Source: Streptomyces wedmorensis (lineage in GTDB: Bacteria; Actinomycetota; Actinomycetes; Streptomycetales; Streptomycetaceae). From it: DNA of 64,000 bases. This document shows positions 1 to 9,776 of this stretch, piece after piece (within the stretch, counting starts at the first letter, position 1; every line of letters starts with the position of its first letter). The DNA lies in NCBI RefSeq assembly GCF_000716445.1, contig NZ_JNWK01000002.1, positions 124,001 to 188,000 on the forward strand, in the 5' to 3' direction. The translations under genes and the position numbers were made by a program. The notes under the pieces are model-generated. The model was not told the origin of the DNA, ran no database searches, and worked only from the letters and a program-made list of their open reading frames with translations.

Positions 1-339
1 CACGAGCGGGACCTCGCCCTCCACGAGGCCCGCAAGGCCGCCAAGCGCGCCCGCTACGCCGCCGACGCGGCCCGCCCCGCCCTCGGCAAGCCCGCCAAGC
101 GGCTCGGCAAACGCGTCAAGGCCCTCCAGTCGCTCCTCGGCGAACACCACGACACCGTCGTCGCCCGCACCGTCCTCCGCGAGCTCGGGATCCAGGCCCA
201 CGGCGTCGGCGAATCCGCCTTCACCTGGGGACTCCTCCACGGCCGCGAGGAGGCCAGGGCCACGGCGATCGAGCACGAGCTGCCGGCGGCCTGGAAGCGG
301 GCCTCGGCCCCGGGACTCCGGTCGGCGCTGACCCGCTGA
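1..339 (+). CDS. CHAD domain protein, C-terminal part (truncated by window edge)
   Basis: Frame 1 is open from the first base to TGA at 337-339, giving 112 residues. The residues read as the last helices of a CHAD (conserved histidine alpha-helical) domain: an LHEARKAAKRARYAADA segment is followed by a KALQSLLGEHHDTVVA segment, with the paired basic and His residues typical of the family. CHAD domains bind polyphosphate or other anions, often together with a CYTH/triphosphatase domain; whether one lies upstream cannot be seen. The family call is from motif recognition and the function is inferred. Confidence 0.85.
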   Translation, partial: HERDLALHEARKAAKRARYAADAARPALGKPAKRLGKRVKALQSLLGEHHDTVVARTVLRELGIQAHGVGESAFTWGLLHGREEARATAIEHELPAAWKRASAPGLRSALTR

Positions 340-348
340 GCACCGGGG

Positions 349-354
349 TACGCT
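349..354 (+). promoter_or_regulatory. Probable -10 box (TACGCT) for the radical SAM gene
   Basis: TACGCT lies about 38 nt before the ATG at 392 and only 10 nt after the CHAD stop. A GAAGG Shine-Dalgarno at 381-385 sits 6 nt before that ATG, so this transcript would have a short ordinary leader. No convincing -35 is visible. Confidence 0.45.
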
Positions 355-391
355 TGAGAGTCGCCCCCCTGCCAGCTCACGAAGGTTCGAG

Positions 392-2320
<1,929 letters not shown>

Positions 2321-2343
2321 GCCGAGCGGGTAACGCTCCGGCG

Positions 2344-2380
2344 ACGGCCCGGCGCGAGGGGAAACCCTCCGCCGGGCCGT
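2344..2380 (+). terminator. Hairpin terminator after the radical SAM gene
   Basis: ACGGCCCGGCG pairs perfectly with CGCCGGGCCGT. An inner AGGG-GAAA-CCCT extension ends in a GAAA tetraloop. The U tract is weak, as usual in Streptomyces. The hairpin ends only 15 nt before the next start codon. Confidence 0.75.
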
Positions 2381-2395
2381 TGCGTCATTTCCGGC

Positions 2396-3865
2396 ATGAG
2401 CATGGAGCACCCGTCGCCGCCGCCGGCACTGATCCGCATCCCCGTCCGGATCGTCGTCCTGGCGATCGTTCTCCCCGTCCGCATGGCCTGGGACGCCCTC
2501 ACCGCCTCCGCCCGCCTCCTCGACCGCACCCTCCTGCGTCCGACGGGCCGCGGCCTGGCATGGCTCTTCCACCACACCCTGACGCTGCCGGCCCGCTGGC
2601 TGTACCGATGCCTCCTGGCACCGGTGGGGCGGGGCCTGGCCCGGGTGTTCACGGGGCTCGGGCGGGGTCTGGCGTGGGTGTTCACAGGGGTAGGACGAGG
2701 TCTCGCGTGGGTGTTCACGGGGGTCGGGCGGGGTCTGGCGTGGTTCTTCGTCCGGGTGGGCCGGGGGCTCGCCGCTCTGGGACGGGGGATCGCGGTCGGG
2801 GCCGGGTGGCTGTGGCGGGGAGCGTCCGCGGCCGGGGTCTGGCTGGGGAAGGCCGTGTTCGTGTGGCCGTGGGTGGGGCTGTGGCGGTACCTGGTCGTGC
2901 CCGTCTGCCGGTACGGGATCGCGGTGCCCGCGGCCTGGCTGAACCGGGAGGTGCTCACCCGGCTCGGCGGCGCGCTGCTGTTCCTGCTGGAGAAGCTGGT
3001 GTTCGTCCCCCTCGCGGCGCTGTTCCGGTACCTCCTCGTCCCGCTGTTCCGGTACGGCGTGGCCGTACCCGCCGTCTGGCTCGACCGGTACGTGCTGAGC
3101 CCGCTGGGCCGGGGGATCGGCTGGTCGTTCCGGCAGGCCGGGCGGGGCCTCGCGTGGTTCTTCCCACGTGTCGGCCACGGCCTGGCGGTGACCGCGCTGT
3201 GGCTGGGCAGGGCCGTGTTCGTGTGGCCGTGGGCGGGGCTCTGGCGGTACGTGGTCGTGCCGCTGGTCCGATACGGGATCGTGGTCCCCGTCGCATGGCT
3301 CTGGACGCGGGTCCTCGCGCCCGTCGGGCGGGAGGTGCGGGGCGCGCTGGCGATGTGCTGGCGGGTCGCCGGATTCGTGTCGCGGGCGGTCGGCCGGGCC
3401 CTCAAGTGGGTCGCGTGGAACCTGGTCGGACGGCCCTTCGCCTGGGCCTGGACGCGAGTCGTCCGGCCCGCGGGACGGTGGGCGCGCGACCACGTGTGGA
3501 CCCCGGCCCGCAGGATCGCCGCCGCGACCGGGCGGGCGGCGCGGGAGGCGCTCGCGTCCACCCGCGCCACCGTGCGGGAGGCGCTCGCGTCCACCCGCGC
3601 CACCGTGCGGGAGGCGCTCGCGTCCACCCGCGCCTCCGTGCGGGAGGCGCTCGGGTCGGCCCGCGCCTCCGTGCGGGAGGCGCTCGGGTCGGCCCGCGCC
3701 TCCGTGCGGGAGGCACGCCGGGACGCGTGGCGCGTCCTGGTCGGGGGAGCACGGATGACGGAGCCCGGGGAACCGGAGGTGGCCCGGGCGCGTACTCTGG
3801 GTAGTACAACGAACGTGCCCGGCGCGGCGCCCGGCCCCGAGATCTCCCTGCGAAAGCGGGGGTGA
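2396..3865 (+). CDS. Unknown highly repetitive basic/aromatic protein
   Basis: No family was recognised in this 489-residue product. It is built from repeats. Residues about 75-125 iterate a ten-residue unit like GVGRGLAWVFT. A larger block containing FVWPWVGLWRYLVVP recurs exactly 360 bp later (around residues 149-181 and 269-301), indicating internal duplication. The C-terminus (about residues 382-440) is an 11-residue unit REALASTRATV repeated five to six times, encoded by 33-bp tandem repeats at 3541-3716. The Trp/Arg/Val-rich amphipathic segments suggest membrane or envelope association, but there is no classical signal peptide. No Shine-Dalgarno stands out, and ATG 2402 is an alternative start. 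The gene separates two radical SAM partners. Codon use in this frame is actinobacterial, which supports coding. Confidence 0.6.
   Translation: MSMEHPSPPPALIRIPVRIVVLAIVLPVRMAWDALTASARLLDRTLLRPTGRGLAWLFHHTLTLPARWLYRCLLAPVGRGLARVFTGLGRGLAWVFTGVGRGLAWVFTGVGRGLAWFFVRVGRGLAALGRGIAVGAGWLWRGASAAGVWLGKAVFVWPWVGLWRYLVVPVCRYGIAVPAAWLNREVLTRLGGALLFLLEKLVFVPLAALFRYLLVPLFRYGVAVPAVWLDRYVLSPLGRGIGWSFRQAGRGLAWFFPRVGHGLAVTALWLGRAVFVWPWAGLWRYVVVPLVRYGIVVPVAWLWTRVLAPVGREVRGALAMCWRVAGFVSRAVGRALKWVAWNLVGRPFAWAWTRVVRPAGRWARDHVWTPARRIAAATGRAAREALASTRATVREALASTRATVREALASTRASVREALGSARASVREALGSARASVREARRDAWRVLVGGARMTEPGEPEVARARTLGSTTNVPGAAPGPEISLRKRG
3541..3716 (+). repeat. 33-bp tandem repeats inside the repetitive gene
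   Basis: Units begin at 3541, 3574, 3607, 3640 and 3673, with a partial one at 3706. Each starts GCGGGAGGCGCTCG. The period is a multiple of three, so copy-number change would keep the reading frame. Confidence 0.9.
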
Positions 3866-3944
3866 ACCGGGCGGGGCCCCAGGGCGACACGTACATCTCG
3901 TGGGCGGCGCCAGCCGCGCCGCCCCGCACCGAGGAGAAGAACCA

Positions 3945-4778
3945 CTGGGCAAGCGACAGCCCGAAGGCCCGCCGCCCGCACCGGCGGTGCAGCGCATCCG
4001 ACTGCGCTACACCAAGCGCGGCCGCCTCCGGTTCACCAGCCACCGTGACTTCCAGCGCGCTTTCGAGCGTGCACTGCGCCGTGCCGAGGTGCCCATGGCG
4101 TACTCGGCGGGCTTCACCCCGCACCCCAAGGTGTCGTACGCCAACGCCGCCCCGACCGGCACGGGCTCCGAGGCCGAGTACCTGGAGATCGCGCTGACCG
4201 AGTCGCGCGACCCCGAGACGCTGCGGGCCCTGCTCGACGAGTCCCTGCCGACCGGCCTCGACATCACCGACGCCGTCGAGGCCCGGACCTCCGGGCTCGC
4301 CGACCGGCTCACCGCCTCCGTCTGGGAGCTGCGGCTCGAAGGCGTCACGGTCGACGACGCGTCGAAGGCCGTCGAGGCGTTTCTCGCGGCCGAGACGGTG
4401 GAAGTACAGCGCAAGACCAAGAACGGCGTCCGCACCTTCGACGCCCGCTCCGCGGTCACCGAGCTGACGGCAGCCGCTCCCCAGGGCGATCCCCAGGGTG
4501 ATAGGCCGCTGGACAGCGCCTGTGCGATACTGCGGCTGGTTGTTCGGCACGTGACACCTGCCGTGCGACCCGACGACGTCCTGTCCGGTCTCCGAGCTGT
4601 GGCCGACCTGGCGCCGCCGGTCCCCGCTGCGGTGACCAGGCTGGCGCAGGGGCTCTTCGACGAGGAGTCCGGCACGGTGACCGACCCGCTCGCGCCCGAC
4701 CGCGAGGCAGTCACGGCCGCTTCTACCACGGCCGCCGCGACCGCCTCTGCGACGGCGCCGGGTGCGGGTACCGCGTAG
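3945..4778 (+). CDS. TIGR03936 family radical SAM-associated protein (DUF2344)
   Basis: This protein of about 277 residues contains RLRYTKRGRLRFTSHRDF near its N-terminus and YSAGFTPHPKVSYANA, both hallmarks of the TIGR03936/DUF2344 family that accompanies TIGR03960 radical SAM enzymes. The C-terminal 30 residues are Ala/Thr-rich and probably disordered. Start choice: no ATG or GTG lies near the conserved N-terminus. An ideal GAGGAG Shine-Dalgarno at 3931-3936 sits 8 nt before an in-frame CTG at 3945 (L-GKRQPEGPPPAPAVQ), so CTG initiation is proposed. The only upstream alternative is GTG 3900, which would add 15 residues and lacks a good ribosome site. The biochemical role is unknown. Confidence 0.85.
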   Translation: MGKRQPEGPPPAPAVQRIRLRYTKRGRLRFTSHRDFQRAFERALRRAEVPMAYSAGFTPHPKVSYANAAPTGTGSEAEYLEIALTESRDPETLRALLDESLPTGLDITDAVEARTSGLADRLTASVWELRLEGVTVDDASKAVEAFLAAETVEVQRKTKNGVRTFDARSAVTELTAAAPQGDPQGDRPLDSACAILRLVVRHVTPAVRPDDVLSGLRAVADLAPPVPAAVTRLAQGLFDEESGTVTDPLAPDREAVTAASTTAAATASATAPGAGTA

Positions 4779-4923
4779 GGAGCGGTCGTTGTAGCGCAGC
4801 CCTGGTACTCGGGAGCCACCTGGGTCGGGCGGCGCACTGACCAGGAGACTTTCGCCAGGCCGTCCGCACAGGGCGTACGGAACCGGCGAGCCAGACATAC
4901 AGCTCCCGTGCGGCGCCCGCGCC

Positions 4924-4970
4924 CCGGACGGCGGCACCGCGCCACAGGCGCGACCGTGCCGCCGGACCGG
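4924..4970 (+). promoter_or_regulatory. Long stem-loop in the RNase E/G leader
   Basis: GGCGGCAC (4930-4937) pairs with GTGCCGCC (4956-4963). An inner GCGCC/GGCGC stem closes on an ACA loop, and an outer CCGG pair extends it. It lies in the 235-nt gene-free leader before 5014. RNase E genes in other bacteria are autoregulated through 5'-leader hairpins; a similar role here is inference. Confidence 0.5.
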
Positions 4971-5013
4971 AACAAGGCGCGGCGCCCGGGAGCGTGACGG
5001 GAGAACCGCCCGC

Positions 5014-8000
5014 ATGCTCGAGTCCAACGAAGACACCAACGCCCCCGGTGACAAGCTGCCGCCGCGCCGCAGGCGCCGCGCCGCTTCCCGCCCCGCCGGT
5101 CCGCCGGTGACGGGCGCGACCGCCGAGACGACCCCGGCGGCCGTCGAGGCCCCCGCCGCGGAGGCCGCACCGGTCGAGGCCGAGGCCGCCCCGCCGGCCC
5201 GCACCCGCCGCCGCGCCACCCGCAAGGCCACCGCCCCGGCCGCCGAGACCCCGGCCGTGGAGCCCGCGGTCAAGGAGACCCCCGTGGCCGAGGCCGCCGC
5301 GCCGGTCGTCGAGGAGGCCGCCGAGGCCGCCCCGGCGCGCCCCGCGCGTCGCCGTGCCACCCGCAAGGCCACCGCGCCCGTGACCTCCACGGCCGCCGCC
5401 GAGGAGACCGCGGAGCTCACGGAGACCGCGCCGGTCGCCGTCGAGGAGCCCGCCGAGGAGGCTGCCCCGCCGGCCCGTACCCGCCGTCGTGCCACCCGCA
5501 AGGCCACCGCCCCGGCCGGTGCCCCGGCCGCCGCGGAAGAGGCCGCGGAGCCCGTGGCCGCCGCCCCGGCCGCCGAGCCGGTGGTGGAGACCGCCGCCGT
5601 CGAGGCCGCCCCGCCGGCCCGTACCCGCCGCCGTGCCACCCGCAAGGCCACCTCGCCCGAGGTGACCACCGAGACCGCCGCCGCCGAGGTCACCGCGACC
5701 GAGGCCGCCGTCGGCGAGTCGCTGCCGCCGTCCGCCGTCGCGCAGATCGCCGCCGACGAGGCCGAGGTCACCGCCGCCGAGACCGCCGCCACCCGTGGCC
5801 GCGGCCGCCGTCGCGCGACCTCCCCGCAGTTCACCTCCGAGCCGGCCCCGGCCCGGGAGCCGCGCCGCGCCGCGCGCCCCTCCGTCGCCGTCTTCCAGGC
5901 CCCGGTCTTCACCGAGCCGATGTTCCAGACCCCGGAGACCGCCGCCGCGGCCGCCGCCGCCGTCGCGGTGGAGCCGGAGGAGGACGAGACGGTCGAGGAG
6001 ATCGAGGAGATCGAGGTCGTCGAGGCAGAGGTCGCCGAGGCGCCCGAGCCCGCCGAGGCGCCCGAGCGCGCCGAGGGCGGCTCCCGCCGCCGTCGCCGCC
6101 GCCGTGGCGAGCCCGTCGCCGTCGAGCCCGTCCCGGCCACCGTCGCCGACGAGCCCGAGGTCGAGGCCGTCGCGGACGAGGTCGAGGAGGCCGACGAGAC
6201 CGAGGACGCCGACGAGTACGGCGACCGCCCGTCCCGCCGTCGCCGCCGTGGGGGCCGTCGCCGCCGTCGCGGTGAGCTCACCGAGGTCGAGGAGGCCGAG
6301 GAGGGCGAGGAGCCGCACGCCGAGGACGAGGCCGAGGAGGCCGAGGACGGCGAGGAGGAGACCGAGGAGGCCGACGGCTTCACCGGCGGCTCCAGCAGCT
6401 CCCGTCGCCGTCGCCGTCGCCGCCGTCGCAGCGGGGACACCGCCGCCGACGCCGAGGGCACCGACGAAGAGGGCGTCCGCACGGTCGTCAAGGTCCGCGA
6501 ACCCCGCCCCGCCCGTGAGAAGGCCGAGCCCGGCACGGGCGCGGACGAGGTCCAGTCCATCAAGGGCTCGACCCGTCTGGAGGCCAAGAAGCAGCGCCGC
6601 CGCGAGGGCCGTGAGCAGGGCCGCCGCCGCGTCCCGATCATCACCGAGGCAGAGTTCCTCGCCCGCCGCGAGGCCGTCGAGCGCGTCATGGTCGTCCGCC
6701 AGAACGGCGAGCGCACCCAGATCGGCGTCCTGGAAGACAACGTGCTCGTCGAGCACTACGTCAACAAGGAGCAGGCCACCTCGTACGTCGGCAACGTCTA
6801 CCTGGGCAAGGTCCAGAACGTCCTGCCGTCCATGGAGGCCGCCTTCGTCGACATCGGCAAGGGCCGCAACGCCGTCCTGTACGCCGGCGAGGTCAACTTC
6901 GAGGCGCTCGGCATGGGCAACGGCCCGCGCCGCATCGAGACCGCCCTCAAGTCCGGCCAGTCCGTCCTCGTCCAGGTCACGAAGGACCCGATCGGCCACA
7001 AGGGCGCCCGTCTGACCAGCCAGGTCTCCCTGCCCGGCCGCTACCTCGTGTACGTGCCCGAGGGCTCGATGACCGGCATCAGCCGCAAGCTCCCGGACAC
7101 CGAGCGCGCGCGCCTGAAGACCATCCTCAAGAAGATCGTCCCCGAGGACGCGGGCGTCATCGTGCGCACCGCCGCCGAGGGCGCGAGCGAGGACGAGCTG
7201 CGCCGTGACGTCGAGCGACTGCAGGCGCAGTGGGCCGACATCCAGAAGAAGGCCGCCCAGATCTCGACGTCCGCGCCGAGCCTGCTCTACGGCGAGCCGG
7301 ACATGACCGTCCGGGTCGTCCGCGACATCTTCAACGAGGACTTCTCCAAGGTCATCGTCAGCGGCGACGACGCGTGGGAGACCATCCACGGGTACGTCTC
7401 GCACGTCGCGCCCGACCTGGCCGACCGCCTGTCCAAGTGGACGAGCGAGGTCGACGTCTTCGCGACGTACCGGATCGACGAGCAGCTCATGAAGGCGCTG
7501 GACCGCAAGGTCTGGCTGCCGTCCGGCGGCTCGCTGGTGATCGACAAGACCGAGGCGATGATCGTCGTCGACGTCAACACCGGCAAGTTCACCGGCCAGG
7601 GCGGCAACCTCGAAGAGACCGTGACGAGGAACAACCTCGAAGCGGCCGAGGAGATCGTGCGCCAGCTGCGGCTGCGCGACCTCGGCGGCATCGTCGTCAT
7701 CGACTTCATCGACATGGTCCTGGAGTCCAACCGCGACCTGGTGCTGCGCCGCCTCCTGGAGTGCCTGGGCCGTGACCGGACCAAGCACCAGGTGGCCGAG
7801 GTCACCTCGCTCGGCCTGGTCCAGATGACCCGCAAGCGGGTCGGCCAGGGCCTCCTGGAGTCCTTCTCCGAGACCTGCGTCCACTGCAACGGCCGCGGCG
7901 TCATCGTGCACATGGAGCAGCCGGCGACCGCCGGTGGCGGTGGCGGCGGCAAGCGCTCGAAGAAGCGCGGCCGCGGCGGCGCCGAGCACGTCCACGAGCA

Positions 8001-8835
8001 CGAGCACGAGCAGGTCGAGGCCGCGGAGGCCGAGACCGAGACCGAGGCCGAGGTCGCGGCGGAGCTTGCCGCCCCGATCGCCCTGCCGGAGCCGATCGGC
8101 GCCGACGAGGAGCTGTACGGCTCCGCCGCCGAGGCCGAGGCCGCCGCCACCCGCGGTCGCGGCCGCCGCCGCGCCACCCGCCGGGTGTCCGCACCGGTCA
8201 CCCCGGCACCGGTCGTGGAGACCGAGGCCGTCGTGTACGAGCCGGAGCCCGTCGCCGCCCCGGCGCCGGTCGTGGAGCCCGCGCCCGTCGCCGAGACGCC
8301 GGCCGAGCCGGTCGTCGAGGAGGCCGCCGCCCCGGCCCCGCGCGGTCGCCGGCGTGCGACCCGTCGGGTGACCTCCCCGGTCGTCTCCACCGCGGAGACG
8401 GTCGCCGAGGTCGTCGCCGAGCCCGCCCCGGTCGCCGAGCCGGTCGCCGAGACCGCCCCGGAGCCGGAGCCCGCCGTGGAGCCGGTGGCCGAGCCCGCCG
8501 TCGAGGAGGCCCCCGCGGCCGCCGCGCCGCGTGCCCGTCGCCGGGTGGTCCGCAAGGCCACCGCTCCCGCCGGCTCGCCCGCGGGCTCCGAGGAGGCCGC
8601 CGTCGTCGTGGTCGCCACCGCGCCGGCCGAGGCCGCCGAGGCGGAGGTCGCCGAGACCGAGGCCGCGCCGGCCAAGAAGACGGCGGCGCGCAAGACCGCG
8701 AAGAAGGCCACGGCCAAGAAGGCCGCCACCAAGAAGACGGCGGCGACCAAGAAGACCGCGGCGAAGAAGACCACCGCCAAGAAGGCCCCGGCCAAGAAGG
8801 CGGCGGAGAAGACCACGGCTCCGGCCCAGGACTGA
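5014..8835 (+). CDS. rne: Ribonuclease E/G (Rne/Rng family)
   Basis: This 1273-residue endoribonuclease acts in mRNA decay and rRNA/tRNA processing. The catalytic core is central (about 550-965). It has an S1-like RNA-binding segment (YVGNVYLGKVQNVLPSMEAA), the metal-binding acidic residues D853 (VVDVNTG) and D897 (VVIDFIDM), and the zinc-link cysteines C955 and C958 (CVHC). Unlike E. coli RNase E, both ends carry long low-complexity arms. The N-terminal ~540 residues alternate acidic Glu/Ala stretches with Arg-rich boxes such as TRRRATRKATAPA. The C-terminus has three RGRRRATRRV-type boxes and ends in a histone-H1-like Lys/Ala tail. These arms probably bind RNA and degradosome partners. ATG 5014 follows a GGGAG site. 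Confidence 0.97.
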   Translation: MLESNEDTNAPGDKLPPRRRRRAASRPAGPPVTGATAETTPAAVEAPAAEAAPVEAEAAPPARTRRRATRKATAPAAETPAVEPAVKETPVAEAAAPVVEEAAEAAPARPARRRATRKATAPVTSTAAAEETAELTETAPVAVEEPAEEAAPPARTRRRATRKATAPAGAPAAAEEAAEPVAAAPAAEPVVETAAVEAAPPARTRRRATRKATSPEVTTETAAAEVTATEAAVGESLPPSAVAQIAADEAEVTAAETAATRGRGRRRATSPQFTSEPAPAREPRRAARPSVAVFQAPVFTEPMFQTPETAAAAAAAVAVEPEEDETVEEIEEIEVVEAEVAEAPEPAEAPERAEGGSRRRRRRRGEPVAVEPVPATVADEPEVEAVADEVEEADETEDADEYGDRPSRRRRRGGRRRRRGELTEVEEAEEGEEPHAEDEAEEAEDGEEETEEADGFTGGSSSSRRRRRRRRRSGDTAADAEGTDEEGVRTVVKVREPRPAREKAEPGTGADEVQSIKGSTRLEAKKQRRREGREQGRRRVPIITEAEFLARREAVERVMVVRQNGERTQIGVLEDNVLVEHYVNKEQATSYVGNVYLGKVQNVLPSMEAAFVDIGKGRNAVLYAGEVNFEALGMGNGPRRIETALKSGQSVLVQVTKDPIGHKGARLTSQVSLPGRYLVYVPEGSMTGISRKLPDTERARLKTILKKIVPEDAGVIVRTAAEGASEDELRRDVERLQAQWADIQKKAAQISTSAPSLLYGEPDMTVRVVRDIFNEDFSKVIVSGDDAWETIHGYVSHVAPDLADRLSKWTSEVDVFATYRIDEQLMKALDRKVWLPSGGSLVIDKTEAMIVVDVNTGKFTGQGGNLEETVTRNNLEAAEEIVRQLRLRDLGGIVVIDFIDMVLESNRDLVLRRLLECLGRDRTKHQVAEVTSLGLVQMTRKRVGQGLLESFSETCVHCNGRGVIVHMEQPATAGGGGGGKRSKKRGRGGAEHVHEHEHEQVEAAEAETETEAEVAAELAAPIALPEPIGADEELYGSAAEAEAAATRGRGRRRATRRVSAPVTPAPVVETEAVVYEPEPVAAPAPVVEPAPVAETPAEPVVEEAAAPAPRGRRRATRRVTSPVVSTAETVAEVVAEPAPVAEPVAETAPEPEPAVEPVAEPAVEEAPAAAAPRARRRVVRKATAPAGSPAGSEEAAVVVVATAPAEAAEAEVAETEAAPAKKTAARKTAKKATAKKAATKKTAATKKTAAKKTTAKKAPAKKAAEKTTAPAQD

Positions 8836-8844
8836 TCCACCGGA

Positions 8845-8876
8845 TGCGGGCCGTCCCTCCACGGGGGCGGCCCGCA
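8845..8876 (+). terminator. Terminator after rne
   Basis: TGCGGGCCG (8845-8853) pairs with CGGCCCGCA (8868-8876) across a C/G-rich loop, 10 nt after the rne stop. Confidence 0.7.
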
Positions 8877-8891
8877 CCCGCTCGGGCGAAT

Positions 8892-8921
8892 TTGACCCCT
8901 TGTGGCAGCCGCCCGTAACCT
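8892..8921 (+). promoter_or_regulatory. Promoter for rplU-rpmA
   Basis: TTGACC (8892-8897) and TAACCT (8916-8921) are separated by 18 bp, a good housekeeping sigma-type promoter. The transcript would carry a leader of about 150 nt before rplU with a CTCCC/GGGAG hairpin near 8967-8985, which may be where ribosomal-protein feedback acts (inference). Confidence 0.7.
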
Positions 8922-9080
8922 AGACCGTCGGCGTGTCTGATCGACGCGTCGCGCCTCTGAGCACCTCCCTCCCGCTCGTCGGGAGAGGCCGCTCGTCCGA
9001 TTCCGGAACGCCGCGGGCCCCCGGGCCCGTGTGAGCGGCTGGCTTCAGAGGTTCCCATCCCGAGTGAGAGAGAGATCCGC

Positions 9081-9401
9081 GTGTACGCCATCGTGCGCAG
9101 CGGTGGTCGCCAGCACAAGGTTGCTGTCGGCGACATCGTTGAGGTTGACAAGATTTCCACTGCCAAGGTTGGCGACACGGTCGAGCTCTCGACCCTGCTC
9201 GTTGTCGACGGCGACGCCGTGACCAGCGACCCGTGGGTCCTGGCCGGTATCAAGGTCACGGCCGAGGTCGTGGACCACCACAAGGGCGCCAAGATCGACA
9301 TCCTGCGCTACAAGAACAAGACCGGCTACCGCCGTCGCCAGGGTCACCGCCAGCAGTACACGGCGATCAAGGTCACCGGTATCCCCGCGGCTGCGAAGTA
9401 A
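9081..9401 (+). CDS. rplU: 50S ribosomal protein L21
   Basis: This 106-residue protein starts [17 protein letters not shown] and contains the C-terminal [16 protein letters not shown] segment diagnostic of L21, which binds 23S rRNA in the large subunit. The GTG start at 9081 follows the purine run GAGAGAGAG. It is co-transcribed with rpmA 13 bp downstream, the universal L21-L27-Obg arrangement. Confidence 0.98.
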   Translation: MYAIVRSGGRQHKVAVGDIVEVDKISTAKVGDTVELSTLLVVDGDAVTSDPWVLAGIKVTAEVVDHHKGAKIDILRYKNKTGYRRRQGHRQQYTAIKVTGIPAAAK

Positions 9402-9414
9402 GAGGGACTGAGAC

Positions 9415-9669
9415 ATGGCACACAAGAAGGGCGCATCGTCCACCCGGAACGGGCGCGACTCCAATGCCCAGCGGCTCGGCGTGAAGCGCTTCGGCGGTCA
9501 GGCCGTCAACGCTGGTGAGATCCTGGTCCGCCAGCGCGGCACCCACTTCCACCCGGGTGCGGGCGTCGGCCGTGGCGGCGACGACACGCTGTTCGCCCTG
9601 CAGGCCGGTGCGGTGCAGTTCGGCACCCACCGTGGCCGCAAGGTCGTGAACATCGTTCCGGTCGCCTGA
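9415..9669 (+). CDS. rpmA: 50S ribosomal protein L27
   Basis: This 84-residue protein has the L27 N-terminus [20 protein letters not shown], which reaches the peptidyl-transferase centre, and the core [22 protein letters not shown] 9415 is preceded by AGAGGG. There is no N-terminal extension of the cleaved Firmicutes type. Confidence 0.98.
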   Translation: MAHKKGASSTRNGRDSNAQRLGVKRFGGQAVNAGEILVRQRGTHFHPGAGVGRGGDDTLFALQAGAVQFGTHRGRKVVNIVPVA

Positions 9670-9685
9670 TCGGAACTCTTTGCGG

Positions 9686-9726
9686 AGGCGGACCTCACTT
9701 CCCCTACGGGAAGCGGGTCCGCCTTT
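9686..9726 (+). terminator. Terminator after rpmA
   Basis: AGGCGGACC (9686-9694) pairs with GGTCCGCCT (9716-9724), with an inner CTTCCC/GGGAAG helix and a short T run. It separates rpmA from obg. Confidence 0.8.
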
Positions 9727-9776
9727 CGCGTGTTACTAGATAGACATTCCGCACGTAACTCTCTGGAGGCACACCC

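Noticed and set aside
3541..3716. CRISPR-like repeat array
   Set aside because: Repeats are contiguous 33-bp in-frame units without unique spacers, and there are no cas genes.
4723..8877. 1384-codon minus-strand frame over rne
   Set aside because: A Gly/Leu/Asp/Arg repeat mirror of the rne codons, with no domain; rne has catalytic motifs on the plus strand.
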